Shown here piece after piece: positions 35,736 to 44,305 of a stretch of 62,076 nt of DNA (the first letter of the stretch is position 1; each line of letters begins with the position of its first letter). The stretch lies in the NCBI GenBank assembly GCA_020346605.1, contig CP070784.1, positions 646,555-708,630 of the forward strand, read 5' to 3'. The DNA comes from Candidatus Bathyarchaeota archaeon. GTDB lineage: Archaea > Thermoproteota > Bathyarchaeia > TCS64. The position numbers and the translations under genes are program-made. Under the pieces are notes generated by a model that did not search any database, was not told the origin of the DNA, and saw only the letters and a list, made by a program, of their open reading frames with translations.

Positions 35736-36665
35736 ATGCCGAGACTTCTTCGCGTGGGAGCGGCCCAGATCGGCCCGATCTACAGGGATGATACTCGAGG
35801 GGAGGTCGTGGAACGCCTTATTGCCCTCATGGAGGAGGCGGAGAGAAAGGGCGTCGAGCTCGTTTGCTACCCGGAGTGCGCATTGTCAACGTTCTTCCCC
35901 AGATACCTGCTGGAGCGGAGCGAGGCTGAGAGATATTTCGAAGAATCGATGCCCAACCCCTCCGTGCAGCCCCTCTTCGACCAGGCGAGGGAGCTTGGGG
36001 TCGGATTCCACCTGGGATACTCGGAGCTGGACGGTGGTAATCACTACAACAGCTCGATCCTGGTCGACAAGGAGGGCAGGATAATCGGGAAGTACCGCAA
36101 GTCCCACATCCCGGGCACCAGCGAACCTATCCCGGGGCAGAGGTTCCAGCACCTGGAGCGACGCTACTTCCTGGAGGGCGACACGGGATTCAGTGTATGG
36201 GACGCCTTCGGAGGCAAGATTGGCATGGCGATCTGCAATGACAGGCGCTGGCCGGAGACCTGGCGTGTCCTCGGGATGCAAGGCGTCGAGCTCGTCATAG
36301 TGGGGTGGAACACGCCCCTCACCCACTACCGGAAGGGCATCTCCTACAGCCGCCTGACCGAATTCCACAGCAAGCTCTCCCTCCAGGCGGGTTGCTACCA
36401 GAACGGCACATGGGCCGTCGGTGTTGCCCACTGCGGTGAGGAGGAGCCTGACTACGTCCTCATGGGCCAGAGCATGATCGTGTCCCCCCTGGGGGAGGTC
36501 GTTGCGTTGTCGACGACCTTGAGAGACGAGCTGATCAGCTCGACGATCGACCTGGACGCCGGGAAAGAGATCAAGGAAGGCGTCTTCAACTTCGAGCTCT
36601 ACCGACGGCCGGAATTATATAAAATCATATCAGAACCTACGGGTACAAACCCATCAAAGGGTTAA
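35736..36665 (+). CDS. N-carbamoyl-D-amino-acid hydrolase-like nitrilase
   Basis: This 309-residue nitrilase-superfamily enzyme has the Glu-Lys-Cys triad: Glu47 in CYPECAL, Lys122 in KYRKSHIPG, Cys167 in AICNDRRWPE. The segment STFFPRYLLE and NDRRWPETWRVLG closely resemble D-carbamoylases, which release D-amino acids from N-carbamoyl derivatives made by hydantoinase. No hydantoinase is in the window, so another carbamoyl amide may be the substrate. The ATG has a strong GGGAGGAGG site 7 bp upstream. Confidence 0.88.
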   Translation: MPRLLRVGAAQIGPIYRDDTRGEVVERLIALMEEAERKGVELVCYPECALSTFFPRYLLERSEAERYFEESMPNPSVQPLFDQARELGVGFHLGYSELDGGNHYNSSILVDKEGRIIGKYRKSHIPGTSEPIPGQRFQHLERRYFLEGDTGFSVWDAFGGKIGMAICNDRRWPETWRVLGMQGVELVIVGWNTPLTHYRKGISYSRLTEFHSKLSLQAGCYQNGTWAVGVAHCGEEEPDYVLMGQSMIVSPLGEVVALSTTLRDELISSTIDLDAGKEIKEGVFNFELYRRPELYKIISEPTGTNPSKG

Positions 36666-36752
36666 ATAACACAGGAATTGAAGTAAAACGTAGCTTTCAA
36701 GCGGTTTTTGATTTCGGATAATTTAAAGGTCCGAGAACTTGTTTGTGACGGC

Positions 36753-37040
36753 TCAGCAGATCTCCATCTCGATGTAGACCTCGTTGGGCACCTGGATCCT
36801 CATGATGCTGCGCATCACCTGCTCCCGGGCGTCGACCTCGATGAGGCGCTTGCGCACACGCATCTCGTACCTGTCCCAGGTGTTACTGCCATCGCCGCAG
36901 GGCGTCCTCCGCGTGGGGACGACGAGCTTCTTCGTGAGCAGGGTGATGGAACCAACTAGCTTGACGCCGATCTTCTTCGCAATGTCCCTGATCTTCTGGC
37001 AGACTACACCGAGTGCGCGCGGATCGCACAGCAGGTTCAT
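36753..37040 (-). CDS. rps10: Ribosomal protein uS10
   Basis: This 95-residue protein matches uS10 (IRDIAKKIGVKLVGSITLLTKK; VVPTRRTPCGDGSNTWDRYEMRVRKRLIEV; IMRIQVPNEVYIEMEI). In most archaea rps10 follows the EF-1A gene; here it stands alone. The N-terminus MNLLCDP is about six residues shorter than usual, with no start codon available upstream in frame. A 19-codon ORF beginning at 37094 ends in a TGA that overlaps this ATG. A TATA-like TTTATATCC lies about 110 bp upstream. Confidence 0.92.
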   Translation of the reverse strand: MNLLCDPRALGVVCQKIRDIAKKIGVKLVGSITLLTKKLVVPTRRTPCGDGSNTWDRYEMRVRKRLIEVDAREQVMRSIMRIQVPNEVYIEMEIC

Positions 37041-37212
37041 GAGATCGCCCTCTCTGTATGCAGGATATTGTGCCCGGAGAAGGAAGACGCGTGCATTGAA
37101 CCGGGGCGACTCCGGTGCGGGAGCTGGGAGAAAAGTCTGCGTTGGATATAAATGGCTGTTCTCTGAGATACATGTTGAATAAAGGGGGTTCCTTCGCCCC
37201 TATCCGCGATGT

Positions 37213-38040
37213 CTAGCTGATGTCGAATGCGGTCGCCAGCTCGTCCGGCGTTATCAGGTTCTTAGCGGTTATCTTCTTCGATCCGTCCTCGTCGATCTTG
37301 GTGGTTATGCATTCGCCTGCCACCGTGCAGTTCCCCTCAGAATCCAGTTTCGCTCCCTTGCACACCCTGATCACGTCAGGTGAGATGTCGTCGATCAGGA
37401 AGATGTTGCCCTCCGCGTCTCTTCCAAATTCGCATTTGCCATCTATCAGATGCAGCCCCCGCTTCGCGCACTCCTCGTAAAGTACGTCCGCGATACCCCT
37501 GAGCACCTTCTTGGTGTACTCCACCTCATCGGCGCTCATCAGCCCCAGCGCCACCAGGGTGTCGTCCACCATCAGCACGTCGGGGTCGCCTGGCAGCCCC
37601 TTGGAGTAGACCTCGACGAGCTTATTGATTCTCCTTCCGGGCTTTACGTTCGTGTACCTCCTCCAGAAGCTTCCGTAGGCCTGGAACCTGAACACCCACT
37701 CGAGGTTGTACAGGTCCGCCGCCCCCTCCGTGTCGGATTCGGCCTTGGCCCCGAGGAGTGTGGCGGGCTTGACGACCATGACGTTATCTGAGGGGGTGTC
37801 GATGTAGTGGGTCGGCAGCCCGCTCTCGTTGAGCATCCTGAAGAGGTAGCTCGAGAACAGGCATGAGACCCTGCCCTTCCCGGGGATCTGGCCGACCACC
37901 TTGTCGTAGCCCGAGTCGAAGACCGGCTTCCCGGTAGCTGTGTCTATGTAGCCTGTGGCGTCGTCCTTAAAGTGGAACTCCAGGTTACCGTCCTGCCTTC
38001 TTAGGACCCTCTTGGTCTTTCCTTCGATAACCAATTCCAT
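37213..38040 (-). CDS. purC: SAICAR synthetase PurC
   Basis: This 275-residue protein matches the short archaeal/bacterial PurC: EGKTKRVLRRQDG near the start, GCRVSCLFSSYLF-like core, and ECAKRGLHLIDGKCEFGRDAEGNIFLIDDISPD with the conserved SAICAR signature. It joins CAIR to aspartate with ATP. It contains all purine-binding motifs. It is preceded on the same strand by a relic of a different PurC type, so a replacement may have occurred. Confidence 0.9.
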   Translation of the reverse strand: MELVIEGKTKRVLRRQDGNLEFHFKDDATGYIDTATGKPVFDSGYDKVVGQIPGKGRVSCLFSSYLFRMLNESGLPTHYIDTPSDNVMVVKPATLLGAKAESDTEGAADLYNLEWVFRFQAYGSFWRRYTNVKPGRRINKLVEVYSKGLPGDPDVLMVDDTLVALGLMSADEVEYTKKVLRGIADVLYEECAKRGLHLIDGKCEFGRDAEGNIFLIDDISPDVIRVCKGAKLDSEGNCTVAGECITTKIDEDGSKKITAKNLITPDELATAFDIS

Positions 38041-38149
38041 TGATGTTCCCCTTGAAAACGTATAGCCTTGGTTGTCCGCTCCGATGATATTAAATTTGTT
38101 ATACGTGGGTTTCGAAATCTGGGGGCTTGATGCGGTGGCTCACAAGCCC

Positions 38150-38370
38150 AGGATATCCGAGATCCTCAGCGCGCGCTGCCACGCATCGCTTGGAGACCTC
38201 CTTGATCACCGGCGCCGGTATGACGGGGGGCGGTCCTTCGCCCGTGTAGCCCATCCTGCGCAGGTACTCCCTCAGGAAATCCTTGTCGAGGTACGTGGAC
38301 TCCTGATCCCCACCGGGCGCGCGCACTGGGTCGGCGGGACACCCATCCGGCGGGAGTAAAAGCGTCCCTT
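38150..38370 (-). pseudogene. C-terminal relic of a second PurC
   Basis: A minus-strand frame encodes GTLLLPPDGCPADPV followed by LDKDFLREYLRRMGYTGEG and PPPVIPAPVIKEVSKR. This resembles the C-terminus of the longer, ADE1-like SAICAR synthetases (TPDSSRFW, then SYDKQFLRDYL and PPxLPxxVV). No N-terminal catalytic part or start codon is present. It lies just upstream of the intact purC, so it is probably what is left of a displaced gene copy. The match is by motif order only. Confidence 0.55.
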
Positions 38371-38427
38371 TGTGTAGGAGGCTGAAAGACTTAACCGTTC
38401 TGGGCGAGATATTGGCAGGCGGTTGAG

Positions 38428-39027
38428 ATGGTCTCCAGCAGGCTGAAGGAGGTTTTCGAAGGCTTTGTTGTTTCGAGGGTCAGGCCCCTCGCCTCGCTGG
38501 GTGTCACCCCGAATGCGCTGACGGTCGCAGGGCTGCTGGTCTCTGTGGGGGCAGCCGCGTGTTACGTGTACTGGTGGGCCGGCCCTCTTATGCTGCCTGC
38601 TGCGGCCGCGTTGATCCTTCTCTCGGGTCTCATCGACGCCATCGACGGAGTACTGGCGAGGTCAACAGACAGCGTGACGAGCTTCGGTGGGTTCCTAGAC
38701 TCGGTCTCTGACAGATACTCGGACGCCATCGTGTTGTCGGGGATCGTGTATGCGGGGCTATGCGATCTGGGGTGGGGGCTGGCAGCTATCGTGGGTTCGC
38801 TCATGGTGAGCTATGCCCGGGCTAGGGCGGAGGCGGCGGGTGTGAAGATGATCGCGGTGGGATTGGCGGAGAGGGCCGAGAGGATGGTGTTCCTAGCCCT
38901 TGCCACACTCGCCAGTTATTTCTGGACGGAGGCCCTGGGCTGGGGCGTGATAGCGTTAGCAGTTCTCGTGCAGTTCACGGTTCTGCAACGGGCAGCCCAC
39001 TTCTTCAGGGAAGTCGAGAATCTCTAG
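38428..39027 (+). CDS. CDP-alcohol phosphatidyltransferase (archaetidyl type)
   Basis: This 199-residue membrane protein carries the complete CDP-alcohol phosphotransferase signature with Asp70, Asp73, Gly74, Ala77-Arg78, Gly87, Asp91 and Asp95. Six membrane helices fit its length. It moves a phosphoalcohol from CDP-archaeol, most likely to inositol phosphate (archaetidylinositol phosphate synthase), though another acceptor is possible. It is convergent with eS26 (4-bp overlap). Confidence 0.88.
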   Translation: MVSSRLKEVFEGFVVSRVRPLASLGVTPNALTVAGLLVSVGAAACYVYWWAGPLMLPAAAALILLSGLIDAIDGVLARSTDSVTSFGGFLDSVSDRYSDAIVLSGIVYAGLCDLGWGLAAIVGSLMVSYARARAEAAGVKMIAVGLAERAERMVFLALATLASYFWTEALGWGVIALAVLVQFTVLQRAAHFFREVENL

Positions 39028-39320
39028 TTGCGTCGTCTCCGTATTGGTTCTGATTTCCGGTCGTCTTTGCCCCTCACTTTGACGACTCCCCGGTGGACGG
39101 CGCAGCTGACGCATAGGTACTTGGTGGTCCTGTACCGGGCGATCTGTGCTCCCGAGTCCTGGAGCTCCTTGAGGAGCCTCCTGTCGACAAGGGACGTGTA
39201 TCGCGTCACCCTCTTGGCCTTGTCCCGGGGCACCTGGGCCCCGCAGTAGCTGCACTGGACCATGCCGGAGCGTCCAGAGCCTCCCTTTGATCGTCCTCCA
39301 CTCTTCCTTTTTTTAGGCAT
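39024..39320 (-). CDS. rps26e: Ribosomal protein eS26
   Basis: This 98-residue basic protein has the eS26 pattern: a KKRKSGGRSKGGSGRSG lead, the zinc-binding CSYCGAQVPRDKAKR (first pair) and YLCVSCAVHRGVVKVR (second pair). eS26 is shared by eukaryotes and TACK/Asgard archaea and is absent from typical euryarchaea. It binds near the mRNA exit of the 30S subunit. A TTTATA box lies about 35 bp upstream. Confidence 0.93.
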   Translation of the reverse strand: MPKKRKSGGRSKGGSGRSGMVQCSYCGAQVPRDKAKRVTRYTSLVDRRLLKELQDSGAQIARYRTTKYLCVSCAVHRGVVKVRGKDDRKSEPIRRRRN

Positions 39321-39359
39321 CTCGGGGCCTCAGGACATTTACGGGGAGCCTACCTATAA

Positions 39360-39715
39360 ATCCTGTGAATATAAGTGAAACTTCACGGCTATAGGCCTTC
39401 TAAACTGTGTAGTTGGGGCGACAGTGGCGGGTCTTACTGTTATCCTTGTACCTGAATATGTGACTTAGGAGCGCCTTTTAGTGTGGTATAGTTCTCATGA
39501 GGAGTCGTTTTCAGGTTCCTTTTCGTTGAAGAGCGTTGCTTCACGATTGGAGCGAGTATCCCCCCTCCTCTCTGTGCGTTGCTCGAGCCCATTTGCTCTA
39601 TATTTTACCTGGAAGCATCTTTATCGAACACAATCCTGATTTCTTCTTACTGTGTTCGTTCCGCGAGTAAAAAAAGCTGATGATTTCATGATGCCTACAT
39701 ATTGAAAGGTTTGGG
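39360..39715. other. Intergenic region without supported genes
   Basis: This gap of about 355 bp lies between the eS26 promoter and the end of a serine hydrolase gene. It has T-rich patches and no long ORF, tRNA-like fold or repeat. A ribosome site is absent before any short ORF. It may hold a terminator or decayed DNA. Confidence 0.3.
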
Positions 39716-40843
39716 TCATCTCAATTTCGTTGGATAGAAGCCAAGCAGGACATCTAGGGCGGTCTTCGCTGATGTTACCAAGGGAGCCTGATCGAAATTA
39801 CTTGAGCAGACGACCCCCAGAGACTCGTCTGGCAGTAGGGCGATGTAGCTGCGGAATCCTGTGTCTCGGCCCGCGTGGTAGACAACTCGGCGACCCCGGT
39901 GCACCCCGTAAAACCAGCCCAGTCCGTTCCCTGTTTCGTGGTCTCCGTGGTACATGGTTTGGGAGCCTTGGTTTTCATGGTGAAACGTGTCCACGCCCTC
40001 TTCATGAAAACCTCTCCACGGATCGAAAAGGAGATCATAACTGGATCCCTCTAGGATCCTATTCGAGCCGAGCTCCCCGCGATTCAGGTTGGTGATGGCC
40101 CAGCGGCCCATGTCGATGACGTTCGAGATTAGCGTGGAGCTGGGAGCGTGCATCCTGTTGTAGGGAAAGACCTCGCTGATCACGACCTCGCCGTTCCCGA
40201 CGACGTGTGGGGTCGTCAGCAACTTGGGGTCTGCCTTTTTCTTAAGGAGGGTGCTGTCCTTCATGTCGAGGGGTTCGAGTATGTACCCTTCGACGTACCC
40301 CTCGAAGGTGTCGCCAGAGACCTTGGATATCAGGTCCCCTAGCACCTCGTAGGCCATGTTGCTGTAGTGGTACTCTACCCCGGGATTCGCTAAGAGCTCT
40401 TCTTCGACCAAGCTGCGTACGTATCTTTCGAGCGCGCCATCGTCATATACAGGGTTATCCCACTCGTAGTCTATGACATCGGGCATACCCGAAGTGTGGT
40501 TGACCATCTGTCCCACGGTGATCGTCTCAAAACGAGGATCCCTCAACCTGAAATATGGGAGGTATTCAACGACGGGGGCATCAAGGTCCACCATACCCCG
40601 CTCCACGAGCTGCATAATCGAGGTCGCAACTAGAGGCTTCGTCAACGACGCCATGTGGAAGAGGGAGTCCACGGTCAGCCGTTCTCCAGTTCGGAGGTTC
40701 TTCACCCCGAACGCCTTGGCATACACCATTTCTCCATCCTTGACGACGGAGAAACAGACTCCAGGTGTCCCGTGAGACTTCATCTCCTTCTCAACGACCG
40801 GTTCAAAGAAAGACTCCAACTCAGCGCATCTAGGCTCGTTCAC
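39716..40843 (-). CDS. Serine hydrolase, class C beta-lactamase fold
   Basis: This 375-residue protein has the penicillin-binding/beta-lactamase fold motifs: SLTK (Ser66 and Lys69), HYSNMAYEVLGDLI (YSN), and HAGRDTGFRSY (HxG in place of KTG). It lacks a signal peptide, so it is probably cytoplasmic. Such proteins act as D-aminopeptidases, esterases or amidases; the substrate is unclear. The start is GTG. An M24-type relic lies upstream on the same strand. Confidence 0.85.
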   Translation of the reverse strand: MNEPRCAELESFFEPVVEKEMKSHGTPGVCFSVVKDGEMVYAKAFGVKNLRTGERLTVDSLFHMASLTKPLVATSIMQLVERGMVDLDAPVVEYLPYFRLRDPRFETITVGQMVNHTSGMPDVIDYEWDNPVYDDGALERYVRSLVEEELLANPGVEYHYSNMAYEVLGDLISKVSGDTFEGYVEGYILEPLDMKDSTLLKKKADPKLLTTPHVVGNGEVVISEVFPYNRMHAPSSTLISNVIDMGRWAITNLNRGELGSNRILEGSSYDLLFDPWRGFHEEGVDTFHHENQGSQTMYHGDHETGNGLGWFYGVHRGRRVVYHAGRDTGFRSYIALLPDESLGVVCSSNFDQAPLVTSAKTALDVLLGFYPTKLR

Positions 40844-40965
40844 CTCAAAACACAGTCCTTCAGTATGGGTGTCTGTAGAAAAAGTTAGTGCATGAATTTT
40901 TACGCGAACACGTGCAGGTGAATAAAAAGGGTTTGCAGATGCTCTCAGACTAGGTGGAACCGGGT

Positions 40966-41455
40966 CTACCTACCATCCAGGGTTCTGCACCCCTCTCTCG
41001 TGTAGACCAAGTCCTGCTCCAGGCCGAAGCGGAACGGTCCGTCGCCCAAACCAGGCACCTCGTCCTCCACAGAGAGTTCCATGGTGAACACACACGCGCT
41101 CCCAGGGCAGGCCGACTAAGGGCCCCGACTCGTGGAGGTAGTACCCCAGGCTGTGGGAGTACACCCTCGGATTGGGGATCCCCTCCTCACCGGCCCGGAC
41201 CAGGATGTTCCGCAGCAGCTCGTTCCCGGTGAGCCCCCTCCTAAACTCCGCCATGAACACGTCCTGCAGCCTGTTCCCCTCAGCCACCAACCTCTTGAAC
41301 TCCCCCGAAGCTTCGCTCTCCCCCGGCCTCAAAATGTACGCTCACTCCTAGTGGTCCGTGTTCAGGCGCAGGTACCTGATCCCCACGTCGGAGCGGATCA
41401 TGTCCCCAGGCCGGATCACGTCGTCCTCCCCATACCGTTCCGCGCGCGCGTAGGG
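40966..41455 (-). pseudogene. M24 metallopeptidase relic, two stops and one frameshift
   Basis: Read on the minus strand, the DNA encodes VIRPGDMIRSDVGIRYLRL, then hits TAG (41348-41350) and TGA (41342-41344). It continues in frame with GNRLQDVFMAEFRRGLTGNE and YSHSLGYYLHESGPLVGLPW. A frameshift near 41105 must be crossed to read VFTMELSVEDEVPGLGDG to the true stop at 40966. The order fits an M24 Xaa-Pro-type peptidase. The N-terminal part is missing. The frame runs directly into the end of the neighbouring exported gene. Confidence 0.8.
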
Positions 41456-41995
41456 TCACAACTCTCTGATCTGCCCCTCCAGTGTGGAGTTCAGGTATCC
41501 GATGTGGTCGAGGTAGTAGCTTAGGTCTTCGTCGACGATGATGGTGAACCCCCACTCGTTGAGAGGGCTGATGGAAGCCCACTCGACGTATCCCGGTCCG
41601 GGGGCGTAGATCTCGATCCCGCTGGTGAAGCCATCGTTGAAGAAGATGTGATGCCGCTTGTTCGCCAGGGGGTGGGGCATATCTGGACGCTCCCTGACGG
41701 AGGCACCCAGCCATCCCAGCGGAGTTATCGAACCCACATATTCTTCCGGTGCAGGTAGCACGGTGTACTCGAAATCGATGATGATAGGTGAGAGACTATC
41801 GGCACTCACATCGGGATTCTCAACACCCTCCTCAGGCCCAGCCCCTTCGCCCTCTGTTTGAGTCTCTTCGTACTCTTCCGGCGGTGTTTCACCGACACCC
41901 GGATCGTCTATCTGGCGTGAGCTGTCAAGATTGAGGCCCGCTGCACCGATCAACACGGCGATGGCGAGGCCCACCACGATGTACCTGAACTTCAC
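41456..41995 (-). CDS. Exported protein, truncated, M23-like beta domain
   Basis: This 179-residue protein starts with a signal or anchor helix (MKFRYIVVGLAIAVLIGAAG) and an acidic linker. It then has a domain with IEIYAPGPGYVEWASISPLN and GFTIIVDEDLSYYLDHIGYL, resembling lysostaphin-type or biotinyl-like beta barrels. The sequence stops where that domain should go on and is followed in the same frame by the M24 relic. It is probably cut short by a deletion and may not be functional. Confidence 0.55.
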   Translation of the reverse strand: MKFRYIVVGLAIAVLIGAAGLNLDSSRQIDDPGVGETPPEEYEETQTEGEGAGPEEGVENPDVSADSLSPIIIDFEYTVLPAPEEYVGSITPLGWLGASVRERPDMPHPLANKRHHIFFNDGFTSGIEIYAPGPGYVEWASISPLNEWGFTIIVDEDLSYYLDHIGYLNSTLEGQIREL

Positions 41996-42164
41996 AACTC
42001 GTCAGCTGGGAAATCTAAAACCAGATTGATATTAACACTGTGTGTCTTAAATACATAAACCGCCATTGGATGAGATGGCTCCCGCTATGTTCTCCCTTTG
42101 CGCGTGTACAATTCTCGCGCTCGCGCGCCAGATTATGAGCATCGCAGCGAACGTGTACGTACTT

Positions 42165-42929
42165 TCAGTCCCTGTGATACTTCATCACGATTATTCTAAG
42201 TTCATCCCTTAGGTCTTCCTTGTTGATCGATAGACAGCATTTATCGTGCACACTAACTTTCCCGAATTTACTGACAAAGTTTTTTTCATCGGAGAACGGG
42301 AGCTCCTTGGCCAAGTTGTCGGTCTTGTAGTGCATGGGTATCACGATCTTGGGGTCTAGCTGCTCGACGATCTTTTTCCCTGTCTCCGCATCTATTGTGT
42401 AATACTCATCCACGGGCACCATCAGCACATCGACGGCGCCGATATCATCAACCTGCTCCTGGCTGAGTGTGTGACCGACGTCGCCAAGGTGAACCACCTT
42501 CAATCCGTTAAAGTCAAGGCATATGATCCCGTTGACCCCCTCAAGGGCTCCCTGCCAATCATCGTGGAAGGAGGGTACCGTCCAGAATGAGAACGATCGA
42601 CTATTGAAATCATGTACCACCACCCCTCCGACCTGCACCGTTTCACCTCGAATATTACGAACGAACTCGGGTCTATCTCCGCACGCAAAGTAAGTTCGAT
42701 CCGCGTCTATCCCTTCGAAGAAGCTGTGATCGGGGGCAAAGTGTGTGGCGAAGGCGTAGTCTATCTTGTTCTTTGGCAGGGAGTACTTGCGGTCCTGTGA
42801 GGCATACTCGAACACATCCGGGTTGAAGGGATCGATGACGATCCGCTTTCCTGCAAATTGGATCTCAAAGCAGGATCGCCCGTAGTATACCAGTGATGTT
42901 TGGGGGGACGGGTACAAATCAGAAGCCAT
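42165..42929 (-). CDS. Metallo-beta-lactamase-fold protein with altered metal motif
   Basis: This 254-residue protein has the UlaG/MBL pattern: YYGRSCFEIQFAGKRIVIDPF, then VHLGDVGHTLSQEQVDDIGAVDVLMVPV and PKIVIPMHYKT. The canonical HxHxDH motif reads HFAPDH (His63, Ala65, Asp67, His68), so one metal ligand is replaced by alanine. It may bind metal differently or lack hydrolase activity. The role is unknown. A spacer of about 155 bp to the next gene has no clear features. Confidence 0.8.
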   Translation of the reverse strand: MASDLYPSPQTSLVYYGRSCFEIQFAGKRIVIDPFNPDVFEYASQDRKYSLPKNKIDYAFATHFAPDHSFFEGIDADRTYFACGDRPEFVRNIRGETVQVGGVVVHDFNSRSFSFWTVPSFHDDWQGALEGVNGIICLDFNGLKVVHLGDVGHTLSQEQVDDIGAVDVLMVPVDEYYTIDAETGKKIVEQLDPKIVIPMHYKTDNLAKELPFSDEKNFVSKFGKVSVHDKCCLSINKEDLRDELRIIVMKYHRD

Positions 42930-43086
42930 GATGAGGGTTATGGGTTTGACCGTATAAGAAGCATCACACTCCTTGCTCGTTCCTAACCTGATTCGGGCTA
43001 TACAGCACCAATCTTAAGTCCGAGCCATCCCTCATGCAAAGTTCTTTTACTAAACGAATCGTTCTACGCTTACAAACCGCAAGGAT
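42930..43086. promoter_or_regulatory. Divergent promoter spacer
   Basis: This 157-bp gap separates the MBL gene (minus) and the membrane serine hydrolase (plus). A TATA-like TTATACGG on the minus strand lies about 25 bp before the MBL ATG. Toward the plus gene, CTTTTACTAAACG (about 43043-43055) may serve as a TATA-like element, with AAGGATGTG ahead of the ATG. Confidence 0.3.
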
Positions 43087-44283
43087 GTGAAAGACATGAG
43101 CACGGAGAAAGCCGGAAAATACGCAGCGATCTTCGTAATCCTACTCGCCACGTTGATCCTCTACAATCAGTTCTTCGCTGGCGGTCGGGAGGGGTACTCC
43201 TACCGGGTCCCCAAGCAGACGGGTGACGAATGGGAGACGGCCTCATTGGGAGACGTCGGAATGGATGAAGCACCCATCACCGATCTGATGAACACCCTGT
43301 CAAGCCTGGATGGACACCCTGTCCACGGCATAGTCGTCATAAAAGACGGCAGGCTCGTGCTCGAGGAGTACTTCAGCGGGGAAGACCTGGACCTCACCGA
43401 CGGACTGAATTTTGTACATAAGGACTTCGACCGTGACACGTTGCACTGCCAGGCCTCCGCGTCCAAGAGCGTCACGTCCATCCTCCTCGGGATCGCCATC
43501 GACGAGGGCCATGTCAGGGGCGTAAACGAGACGATACTCTCCTTCTTCCTCGAACACTCGGACCTGAAAGACGGCGATAAAGACGGGATAACCCTAGAGC
43601 ACATGCTCTCGATGTCCTCGGGGATACCGTGGGACGAGTCGTACCCCTACACCGACCCCAGAAACGACCTAAACAAGCAGTTCTACAGCGACGACCCGAT
43701 CAGATGCGTGCTCGAGATGCCCGTGGTCGCTGAGCCGGGCGAAGAGTTCATCTACAACAGCGGGACCACGAACGTCCTAGGCGACGTAGTGAGGAGGAGC
43801 ACCAGTATGACCCTGGCGGAGTTTGCGGAGCAGCACCTCTTCGCTCCCCTCGGCATCACGTCCTACGACTGGATCGGATTCCCCAGCGAGCCCCAGATAG
43901 CCGTCGCATCCTCCACCCTCTACCTGCGACCGAGGGACATGGCGAAGATAGGGCAGCTATACCTCCGGAATGGGGTCTGGGAGGGCGAGCGCGTGGTCTC
44001 CGAGAGCTGGGTGGCAGAGTCCATCAGAGAATCCATCCAGGTCCCACCTTCAAAGAATCCAATCCGTGGATTAATTGAAGGCTACGGATACCAGTGGTGG
44101 AGAGGAACCTTCTCGAACGGAGACATCGAGACATATTTCGCAGCGGGCTGGGGGGGGCAGTTCATATTCGTCCTGCCTGAAGTGGACATGGTTGTAGTCC
44201 TGACAGGCGGACAATTCGAGGGAGACTACCAAGGATTCCATGACGCGATAAACGACTACGTCCTGGCTTCCGCTCTGACGTGA
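43087..44283 (+). CDS. Membrane-anchored beta-lactamase-family serine hydrolase
   Basis: This 398-residue protein has one N-terminal membrane helix (about 12-30) placing its catalytic domain outside the cell. Catalytic residues are Ser124 and Lys127 in SASK and Tyr-Asn-Ser in FIYNSGTTNVLGDV. The third motif lies in AAGWGGQFIFVLPE, typical of the 6-aminohexanoate hydrolase (NylB)-like or esterase EstB subgroup. It may cleave small amides or esters outside the cell. The upstream AAGGATGTG is a weak ribosome site. Confidence 0.87.
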   Translation: MKDMSTEKAGKYAAIFVILLATLILYNQFFAGGREGYSYRVPKQTGDEWETASLGDVGMDEAPITDLMNTLSSLDGHPVHGIVVIKDGRLVLEEYFSGEDLDLTDGLNFVHKDFDRDTLHCQASASKSVTSILLGIAIDEGHVRGVNETILSFFLEHSDLKDGDKDGITLEHMLSMSSGIPWDESYPYTDPRNDLNKQFYSDDPIRCVLEMPVVAEPGEEFIYNSGTTNVLGDVVRRSTSMTLAEFAEQHLFAPLGITSYDWIGFPSEPQIAVASSTLYLRPRDMAKIGQLYLRNGVWEGERVVSESWVAESIRESIQVPPSKNPIRGLIEGYGYQWWRGTFSNGDIETYFAAGWGGQFIFVLPEVDMVVVLTGGQFEGDYQGFHDAINDYVLASALT

Positions 44284-44305
44284 GTGGGGGCGACATAACG
44301 CAGAG

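Noticed and set aside
39360..39715. C/D-box RNA (CTGATGA near 39676)
   Set aside because: No matching D box and no flanking stem at the expected distance.
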